Source: Stenotrophomonas sp. 278 (GTDB taxonomy: Bacteria > Pseudomonadota > Gammaproteobacteria > Xanthomonadales > Xanthomonadaceae). Taken from it: a DNA stretch of 64,000 bases. The translations under genes and the position numbers were made by a program. Positions within the stretch are counted from its first letter, which is position 1; the number at the start of each line of letters is the position of its first letter. The stretch lies in the NCBI RefSeq assembly GCF_003935715.1, contig NZ_RHPP01000003.1, positions 23,118 through 87,117 on the forward strand, given 5' to 3'. Under the pieces are notes generated by a model, which was not told where the DNA came from, ran no database searches, and was given only the letters and a program-made list of their open reading frames with translations. Shown in pieces: positions 57,729-64,000 of this stretch.

Positions 57729-58634
57729 TCAACGCTTCTTCCGCACCAGCCCCGTCGACGCCGCCAGCACCGCCCGGGTCAACAGCGCCATCGTCTTCAC
57801 GTCGCCCTTCCAGTGCTGCCAGTACAGCGGCACGTCTTCCCACGCGCGCTGCTTCATCAACACCAGCCGGCCGGCTTCCAGATGGCGCTTTACCAACGGC
57901 AGGGGATTCATGGTCCAGCCCAGGCCCCCCAGGTTGGCCTGCACGAAGGCGCGGGTCGACGGAATCCACCAGGTGGGAGCTGTCATCGGCAGCTCTTCCC
58001 CGGCGAGGCGGCGGGCGAACCGCGCCTGCATGTCGTCCTTCCGGTTGAATACCAGCACCGGGGCCTGCGCCAGCGACTGCGCGTTGACGCCTTTGGCAAA
58101 GTACTTCTCATGGAAGGCCGGAGTGCAGGTGGCGGCGTAGCGGATGCTGCCCAGCGGGTGGATCTGGCAGCCCTGCACCGGTTCGTCCAGGGTGGTCACC
58201 GCGCCCAGCACCGCCCCCTGGCGCAGCAGCGCCACGGTATGGTCCTGGTCCTCCAAGCGCAGGTCCAGGGTGGTACCGGTCTGCTCGGCAAAGCGCAGCG
58301 CGGCTTCGGTGAACCAGGTTTCCAGGCTGTCGTGATTGACCGCCACGGGGATGCTGGCCTGCGGCAGGTCCTCGTCGGCTATGCCCATCCGGTGCAGGGC
58401 GTCGTGCTCGAGCAGCGCGGTCTGTTCGGCCAGCTGCACCAGCACCTGGCCTTCCTCGGTGGCCACGGCCGGTGAGGAGCGCTTGACCAGCAGCCGGCCG
58501 ACCCGATCCTCCAGTGCCTTGACCCGCTGCGACACCGCTGAGGCGGTCACGTTGAGCGACTGCGCGGCGCGCTCGAAACTGCCCTCGCGGATCACTGCGG
58601 CGAGGGCCCGGAGCTGGGCATGGTCGATGCGCAT
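57729..58634 (-). CDS. argP: LysR-family regulator, ArgP/LysG-like
   Basis: 301 residues. HTH in LRALAAVIREGSFERAAQSLNVTASAVSQRV, then the effector domain. The context, divergent to a LysE/ArgO exporter with a 134-base gap, and the overall look (AVNHDSLETWFTEAAL) fit ArgP/LysG, which activates export when basic amino acids accumulate. The gap contains AT-rich repeats of TTTAGC that could hold its binding site. Confidence 0.88.
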   Translation of the reverse strand: MRIDHAQLRALAAVIREGSFERAAQSLNVTASAVSQRVKALEDRVGRLLVKRSSPAVATEEGQVLVQLAEQTALLEHDALHRMGIADEDLPQASIPVAVNHDSLETWFTEAALRFAEQTGTTLDLRLEDQDHTVALLRQGAVLGAVTTLDEPVQGCQIHPLGSIRYAATCTPAFHEKYFAKGVNAQSLAQAPVLVFNRKDDMQARFARRLAGEELPMTAPTWWIPSTRAFVQANLGGLGWTMNPLPLVKRHLEAGRLVLMKQRAWEDVPLYWQHWKGDVKTMALLTRAVLAASTGLVRKKR

Positions 58635-58768
58635 CGTCTTAAGTTCCGCTAAAGATGGTTTAGCAAGTTTAGCTCTACTTTTTCATGTTGCGGCGCGACA
58701 ATGCGCGCCATCCGGTGCTGTACGCCTTGGCGAGGCACCACCCCCACAGCAAGACAGGCGGTCCTTCC

Positions 58769-59404
58769 ATGTTCTCCATCATCTCCGGCGGCCCCGGTCT
58801 GGCCGCGTGGTTCAGTGGCGCAGCCGCTGGCATCGGCCTGTTCGCGGTGGTCGGTGCACAGAGCGCCTTCATCCTGCGCCAGGGCATCCTGCGCAAGCAC
58901 ATCGTGCCGGTGGTGGCGACCTGTGCGGCGATCGATGCGATCTTCATCTTCGCCAGCGTGGCGGGCCTGAACACCCTTACCCGCGCGCTGCCGTGGCTGA
59001 CCACGGTGGTGCTGTGGGGCGGCGTGACCTTCCTGGCGTGGTACGCCTGGCAGTCTGCGCGGCGCGCGCTGGCCGGTACCGGGGGTCTGCAGATGGACGA
59101 CAGCGACAATACGTCGCGCCGCGCGGTGCTGACCGCTGCGGTAGGCTTCTCGCTGATCAATCCGCACTTCTGGCTGGACATGATGGTCATCGGTTCGATC
59201 GCCGACAACTTCGGCAACGAGCGCATGGCTTTCGCTGCCGGCGTGGTCACGGCCAGCTGCCTGTGGCTGACCGCCCAGGGCCTGGGCGCGCGCCTGCTGG
59301 CCCCGTTGTTCACCAAGCCCAAGACCTGGCGCATCCTCGACGGCACCATTGCGGTGATCCTGTCGGTACTGGCCCTCAGCCTCGCGTTCCGCGGCGTGCA
59401 CTGA
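58769..59404 (+). CDS. argO: LysE/ArgO-family amino-acid exporter
   Basis: 211 residues, about six helices, LysE/RhtB superfamily: GLFAVVGAQSAFILRQGI is the typical first repeat, with GFSLINPHFWLDMMVIG in the middle. The start at 58769 was chosen because the longer frame (58685) adds a hydrophilic leader that overlaps the promoter. Exports arginine/lysine-type amino acids; controlled by the divergent ArgP-like gene. Confidence 0.9.
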   Translation: MFSIISGGPGLAAWFSGAAAGIGLFAVVGAQSAFILRQGILRKHIVPVVATCAAIDAIFIFASVAGLNTLTRALPWLTTVVLWGGVTFLAWYAWQSARRALAGTGGLQMDDSDNTSRRAVLTAAVGFSLINPHFWLDMMVIGSIADNFGNERMAFAAGVVTASCLWLTAQGLGARLLAPLFTKPKTWRILDGTIAVILSVLALSLAFRGVH

Positions 59405-59528
59405 TACCTCTCTCCGTCAGTGCAGGCCACCGATGGCACCGCGCAAGCGGTGCCATTTTCTTTTGTGCCGGATATTTCTGTGGCTAGAATCGCCCATCCG
59501 GACAGGGTGTCCGGCATCAGGGGGAAGG

Positions 59529-61511
59529 ATGCGTTACTCGACTCTGGCGGCCCTGGCCGCTGCGACACTGCTGTGCCTGCCGGTGGCCACCGCCACCGCA
59601 GTGGATCTTGAGCAGTACCTCAAGCGGGACACCTTTACCGACATCAAGCTGTCGCCGGGCGGCGAGTACTACGCCGCCACCGTGCCGATGGAAGACCGCA
59701 CCGCGGTGGCCATCCTCAATCGCAGCACCGGCAAGATCGAAGGATCGTTCGTACCACCGCGCAACAACCACGCCGACAGTTTTGAGTGGGTCAACAACGA
59801 GCGCGTGCTGATTGGCCTGGCGGAGAAGTTCGGCTCACTCGACGCACCGAGCCCGACCGGTGAGCTGTACGCCATGAATGCCAACGGCGGTCGCGGCGAG
59901 CTGCTGGTCGGCTACCGGGTGGAAAGCCAGGGGCCGGGCACCCGCATCCAGCCCAAGAAGGTCGAACCGGTGGCGGCGTTCCTGATCGACCCGGTGCCAG
60001 GCGAAGACCGCAGTGTGTTGATCTCGGTCTGGCCCTTCACTGAAGACCCGTATACCCGGGTCGACAAAATGGACGTGGCGTCCGGGCGCAGACAGACCGT
60101 GGCGCGCTCGCCGGTGCGCCGCGCCGACTTTGTCAGCGACCTGCAGGGCGAAGTCCGCTTCGCCCACGGGGCTGGCTCCGACAACGTCAACAAACTCTAC
60201 TATCGCGACGCCAAGGGCTCCAGCTGGAAGCTGATCAACGACGAGGCGGTCACCGGTCGCATCGAGTCGGCGCAGGGGTTCTCGGAAGACGGAAAACTGG
60301 CCTATCTCCGGGTGGAGCAGCCGAACGGACCCGACGCCATCGTCAGCTGGGATCCCCTCACCGACGCCCGCGTGGAGGTGTTGCGCGACCCGGTGGTGGA
60401 TCCGCACCAGCTGATCTTCCGCCCCGGCACCCGCATTCCGGTGGGTGCGCTGTTCCTCGGCGACACGCCGCGCACTCGCTTCTTCAACGAGAAGTCGGCC
60501 GACGCACGTCTGTATCGGAGCCTGGAGGCCGCCTTCGGCGGCGATGCCGTGTTCATCACGTCCAGCACCCGCGATGGCCGGCACGTTCTGGTGGAGACCT
60601 GGTCGGGTCGCAACCCGGGCGACTTCTATATTTTCGACACCGTTGAAAAGAAGGCCGACCACCTGATCAGCCGCAGCCAATGGGTGGACCCCGACAGGAG
60701 CGCCAGGGTCCAGCCGTTTGCACTCAAGGCCCGCGATGGCATGCCGTTGCATGGCTACCTGACCCGGCCGGCCGGTGCCACGGGCCGCACGCCGATGGTG
60801 GTGATGCCGCACGGCGGTCCGTTCGACGTCTTCGATGATGGCAGTTACGACAGCGAGTCCCAGCTGCTGGCTGCGGCCGGCTATACCGTGCTGCAGCTCA
60901 ACTTCCGTGGTTCAGGCAATTTCGGCCGTTCGCATGAGCAGGCCGGTGCCAGGCAGTGGGGAGCCGCCATGCAGGACGACATCACCGATGCCACGCGCTG
61001 GGCGATCGAGAACGGGCATGCCGATGCATCGCGCATCTGCATCTACGGGGCCAGCTATGGTGCCTATGCTGCCCTGATGGGAGCTGCACGTGAGCCGGGC
61101 CTGTACAAGTGCGCCGCGGGCTACGTCGGGGTGTATGACCTGCCGCTCATGCACACCACCGGCGACATCCAGCGCCGTGGCTCGGGCGAAACCTACCTGA
61201 AGGAATGGATCGGCGATCCGAAGAAGCTGCTCGACGTGTCCCCGGTGAATCTTGCCGGCAGCATCAAGGCGCCGGTGTTCCTTGCGGCGGGCGGTGAAGA
61301 CCAGCGTGCACCCGAGCAGCACACCAGGCGCATGGAGGATGCGCTGAAGAAGGCGGGAGTGCCGGTGGAGTCGCTGTACTACCCAACGGAGGGCCACGGC
61401 TTCTACACCGATCCACACCGCCGCGAGTACTACAGCAAGCTGCTGGCGTTCCTGTCGCGCAGCCTGGGTGGAGCGTCGGCGACCGCGGCCGCGACCAGCG
61501 CGCAGCCGTGA
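59529..61511 (+). CDS. S9-family prolyl oligopeptidase, exported
   Basis: 660 residues with a signal peptide (LAALAAATLLCLPVATATAV). The N-terminal half is a beta-propeller; the C-terminal half is an alpha/beta hydrolase with the nucleophile motif GASYGAY, the Asp in GGEDQRAPEQH and the His in TEGHGFY, all in the right order for the S9 family (dipeptidyl peptidase/acylaminoacyl peptidase type). Secreted to the periplasm or outside, probably for peptide scavenging. Start at 59529; the extension to 59433 lacks a signal peptide. Confidence 0.9.
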   Translation: MRYSTLAALAAATLLCLPVATATAVDLEQYLKRDTFTDIKLSPGGEYYAATVPMEDRTAVAILNRSTGKIEGSFVPPRNNHADSFEWVNNERVLIGLAEKFGSLDAPSPTGELYAMNANGGRGELLVGYRVESQGPGTRIQPKKVEPVAAFLIDPVPGEDRSVLISVWPFTEDPYTRVDKMDVASGRRQTVARSPVRRADFVSDLQGEVRFAHGAGSDNVNKLYYRDAKGSSWKLINDEAVTGRIESAQGFSEDGKLAYLRVEQPNGPDAIVSWDPLTDARVEVLRDPVVDPHQLIFRPGTRIPVGALFLGDTPRTRFFNEKSADARLYRSLEAAFGGDAVFITSSTRDGRHVLVETWSGRNPGDFYIFDTVEKKADHLISRSQWVDPDRSARVQPFALKARDGMPLHGYLTRPAGATGRTPMVVMPHGGPFDVFDDGSYDSESQLLAAAGYTVLQLNFRGSGNFGRSHEQAGARQWGAAMQDDITDATRWAIENGHADASRICIYGASYGAYAALMGAAREPGLYKCAAGYVGVYDLPLMHTTGDIQRRGSGETYLKEWIGDPKKLLDVSPVNLAGSIKAPVFLAAGGEDQRAPEQHTRRMEDALKKAGVPVESLYYPTEGHGFYTDPHRREYYSKLLAFLSRSLGGASATAAATSAQP

Positions 61512-61557
61512 TCACGCGCAGGTGCCGCCGAAACTGGCGGCACCTGCGACGCAGGCA

Positions 61558-64000
61558 TCAGAACGCGGCGTTCAGATGCAGCTGGGCGCGCATGTCACGC
61601 ACGCCGAGCAGACGCTCGGCAAACACCGAGCCGCCCAGGTTGAACCGGCGGTGGCGGTAGTCGGCTCCCAGCATCAGGCGGTATTCCATTCCCGACGGCG
61701 ACAGCCCGGGTACCTGGAAGACTTCCCCCTCTGCCCCATGCAGGGTCGCATGGCGGGCGCTGGCATGGTGGGCCAGCGAGCCCAGCAGTGCGGCATCGCC
61801 GCGCAGTGTCCACCCGTTGCCCAGGGCACCGCGGAAGGCGGTACCCAGTTCCAGCTGCACGCCACTACGGGTGCCCGCGCCGACCGACAGACCCAGCGAA
61901 TCGGCCCCATACTCGTGGAAGGCCGCTTCATTGGCATGGTAGGCATGGGCCCCGAGGCGCGGCTGCCAGTGCAAGCCCGCCGCGGTGATCTCACGCGTCA
62001 GCGTGCTGCCGAAGCGGGTGCGTGACAGACTGCGCTGGCTGTGGGCGCTGAAGCGGGTGCTGCCCCAGTTGAGCTGACGCTGGCCGTCGGTCTGGTGCCA
62101 CTCGTTGCCCAGGTGGTGCTGCAGGGTGAACGCCCCCAGCGACTGCGCCAGGCCGACGCCGGCGAAACGCGACTGCGAGCGGGTCTGGCCACCGTCGGTG
62201 GAGAAGTCCGAACCGAGCAGGCCGGTGCTGATCTGCAGCTGGCGGCCGTTGCCCAGTGCCAGCGCCATCTGCATGCCGGTGCCCACGCCCTGCACACCGG
62301 CGGCGTCCTGCGAACCCGAGCCGAAGGCCACCATGCGGTAGCCCGCATGCGAGGGGGCGCTCGCCAGGCTGGACCAGAAGGCGTCGGCATTGGCGGTCAG
62401 GCGCATGCCTGCCGCAGCAAGGCCGGCACCGGAGAGCTGGTTGAGCGCGCGGTTGAACTCGGCCTCCGAGCCCACTTCCAGGCTGTGGTACAGCGCGTTG
62501 TTGTCGTAGCCCGCTTCCAGCGCGGCGGCAATGCCCTGGTGAGACTCGGCCGCGAGGTCGCGGTAGTCGTTACGGGTCATGGTGACGTCCACGTTGCCGT
62601 CGGCGTCGCGCTCGGCCTGGGCGTGCCAGACCACCGTGGCACTGGCGATGTTTTCTTCGCCGCCGTCGGCACCCACGAAGACGTCGTCCAGATGGATCTG
62701 CGAGTCCGCACTGCCGCGGGTGAAGCCGGTATCGACGGTGACATCGGCCAACGCGCCGCCGTCATGCAGCACCAGCTGGCCGGCGCTGCCGTCGGCATTG
62801 GTGCCCACGGTGTAGCCGCTGATGCCCTTTGGAGCCTGCCAGCCGAGGTCCGGAGCAGGCCGGTCGGCGTCCTGCGTGGGGGCATCGGCATGCATGCCGC
62901 TGCCGTTGCCATACACGTTGACCTTGCCGTTGTTGATCAGGCGACCGCCGCCGTCAGCGCCCATTTTGAACGCATGGGAGTTGTCCGCGTGGATGTTGAT
63001 CACACCGTTGCGTCGGTTGTTGAGGGTGGCCGAGCCATCGGACTGCATGGCGACCATGTTCTGGCCGTTGTTGCCGCCGGCCACGCCGAGGTTGATCACG
63101 CCGTCGTTGATGACGGTGGCCCCGCGTGCACCGGACATCGCGACCGCGCCATCGCCGGTGACGGTGATCGTGCCCTGGTTGAGGAGGGTCGCCTGCGCGC
63201 CTTCCGCATGCAGCGCAGACTGGCCGCGTGCGTGGCTGGTGATCTGCCCGCCGATCCGGTTGATGCCGGTGCTGGCGTGAGTGTCGGCGACCAGGGTGAG
63301 CACGCGCGCGTCGCTGTCCAGGGTAAGGGTGCCGTGGTTGTTGAAGGCTTCGATGATGTCGCGATCGTTGCCCACGCGCGCGGTGTTGGCGTGCACCAGC
63401 GCGCCCTGTGCGAACACGCCGCTGGCGTTGAGCGTGCCATGGTTCTCGAACTCGGACATGCCGCCCAGCACGAAACCACCGCCGTCGACCGTGAGCAGCG
63501 CATCGCGGCGACGCTCGCCGTTGTCGAACTCGCTTTCGCCGGCCAGCGTGACCAGCGTGTCGCGCAGCGTCATGCGGCCGAGGTTCTCGACGTCCGACTC
63601 GCCGTCCAGCTGGATGCTCGCGCCCTGGGCCGTGAACGTGCCATGGTTTTCCAGGCTGCCGTCGCGCTGCAGGTGCAAGGTGCCGCGCAGGTCCAGCTGG
63701 CCGTGGTTGTCGAGGTCACCATCGTTCTCGACCAGCAGCCGGGCGGCCTGGCCGATGTTCAGCGCACCGCGGTTGCGCAGGTGTCCGTCATTGCGCACGG
63801 TGAGCGTGCCGGCATTGACGTGCAGCGTCCCTTCGTTGCGGGCGTCGCCCACCACGCGGGTTTCCACGTTCTGGTTCCAGCTCACCTCCGTTCCCTGGGC
63901 GGCCAGGTGCTGGTTGCGGTCGTACTGGCCGCCTTCCTGGCCCGGTGCGTCGCCGCCTGGGCCCCCGGGGCCGCCCGGACCGCCCGGGCCACCACCGCCG
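61558..64000 (-). CDS. Autotransporter adhesin, C-terminal part (cut by window end)
   Basis: The frame is open from the stop at 61558 to the window edge, so the N-terminus is missing (about 813 residues visible). From the edge inward: a short Gly/Pro-rich stretch (GGPGGPGGPGG) that looks collagen-like, then a passenger of repeated beta-helix rungs with the pattern NHGTL/NRGALNI/ENDGDL, a linker, and a barrel of about 280 residues (from YHSLEVGSEAEFNRAL) ending in AAF. This is a classical type Va autotransporter, exposed on the surface; probably an adhesin. The GTG at 63885 is an internal codon, not the start. Confidence 0.85.
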   Translation of the reverse strand, partial: GGGGPGGPGGPGGPGGDAPGQEGGQYDRNQHLAAQGTEVSWNQNVETRVVGDARNEGTLHVNAGTLTVRNDGHLRNRGALNIGQAARLLVENDGDLDNHGQLDLRGTLHLQRDGSLENHGTFTAQGASIQLDGESDVENLGRMTLRDTLVTLAGESEFDNGERRRDALLTVDGGGFVLGGMSEFENHGTLNASGVFAQGALVHANTARVGNDRDIIEAFNNHGTLTLDSDARVLTLVADTHASTGINRIGGQITSHARGQSALHAEGAQATLLNQGTITVTGDGAVAMSGARGATVINDGVINLGVAGGNNGQNMVAMQSDGSATLNNRRNGVINIHADNSHAFKMGADGGGRLINNGKVNVYGNGSGMHADAPTQDADRPAPDLGWQAPKGISGYTVGTNADGSAGQLVLHDGGALADVTVDTGFTRGSADSQIHLDDVFVGADGGEENIASATVVWHAQAERDADGNVDVTMTRNDYRDLAAESHQGIAAALEAGYDNNALYHSLEVGSEAEFNRALNQLSGAGLAAAGMRLTANADAFWSSLASAPSHAGYRMVAFGSGSQDAAGVQGVGTGMQMALALGNGRQLQISTGLLGSDFSTDGGQTRSQSRFAGVGLAQSLGAFTLQHHLGNEWHQTDGQRQLNWGSTRFSAHSQRSLSRTRFGSTLTREITAAGLHWQPRLGAHAYHANEAAFHEYGADSLGLSVGAGTRSGVQLELGTAFRGALGNGWTLRGDAALLGSLAHHASARHATLHGAEGEVFQVPGLSPSGMEYRLMLGADYRHRRFNLGGSVFAERLLGVRDMRAQLHLNAAF

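Noticed and set aside
63955-64000. Tandem GGC/CCG triplets considered as a microsatellite or CRISPR-like repeat
   Set aside because: It is in frame with the autotransporter and encodes Gly-Pro; no spacers.

Overview
This is a 64 kb piece of a high-GC gammaproteobacterial chromosome, most likely from Stenotrophomonas or a close Xanthomonadaceae relative. The main pointers are the many short palindromic repeats that begin with GTAG and usually sit just behind or between genes (the SMAG/REP class known from Stenotrophomonas maltophilia), the abundance of TonB-dependent receptors, and the Xanthomonas-like deaminase toxin and IS1479-like transposase. No rRNA, tRNA or CRISPR array was found. Assignments rest on reading motifs and recalling families; no database search was run.

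Layout. 0-1.9 kb: a LacI regulator and a long repeat-bearing spacer. 1.9-3.8 kb: a small accessory patch with a SymE-like toxin, a zeta-type kinase toxin with its likely antitoxin, and a probable small RNA with promoter and terminator buried in the 3' end of the toxin ORF. 3.7-9.4 kb: an exonuclease and a zinc block (alkaline phosphatase lipoprotein, then a minus-strand operon znuD-like receptor / methyltransferase / Zur-like regulator) with Zur-like boxes before the phosphatase and the receptor. 9.7-11.2 kb: ssb, then an HTH-nucleotidyltransferase whose partner gene looks like a chimera of two antitoxin/toxin families.

11.4-21.2 kb: a carbohydrate regulon of ten genes in two convergent arms: GMC dehydrogenase plus small subunit, DUF1080 (3-keto-glycoside hydrolase type), cytochrome c, three TIM-barrel isomerase/epimerases, a Gfo/Idh/MocA oxidoreductase and an MFS transporter, plus its LacI regulator. 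Nearly identical 14-16 bp palindromes stand in front of both arms. The set fits oxidation of glycosides to 3-keto forms, cleavage and uptake.

21.1-37.6 kb: mixed genes: Na/Pi cotransporter, an unknown exported protein, a frameshifted LysR beside an aldo/keto reductase, an FG-GAP lipoprotein, a truncated IS5-family transposase, a DUF1254/1214 lipoprotein, an SF1 helicase, TetR with an MBL hydrolase, a sulfatase, two DUF1801 proteins and a metallophosphoesterase. 37.5-44.2 kb: one 2,234-residue protein ending in a deaminase-like toxin domain. 44.3-50.5 kb: an ECF sigma / FecR / STN-TonB receptor / PHP phosphoesterase set. 50.6-64 kb: a flavin-type stress protein, MHS-family transporter, Fur-boxed siderophore receptor, mqo, a membrane protein, argP-like regulator with LysE/ArgO exporter, an S9 peptidase, and the C-terminal part of an autotransporter cut by the window edge.

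Most notable: the giant deaminase-tipped protein with no visible immunity gene; the candidate small RNA in the zeta tail; two ORFs (zeta, MHS transporter) that run through an intrinsic terminator before reaching a stop; GTAG repeats that supply stop codons; the Zur-linked methyltransferase; and the paired-operator sugar regulon.
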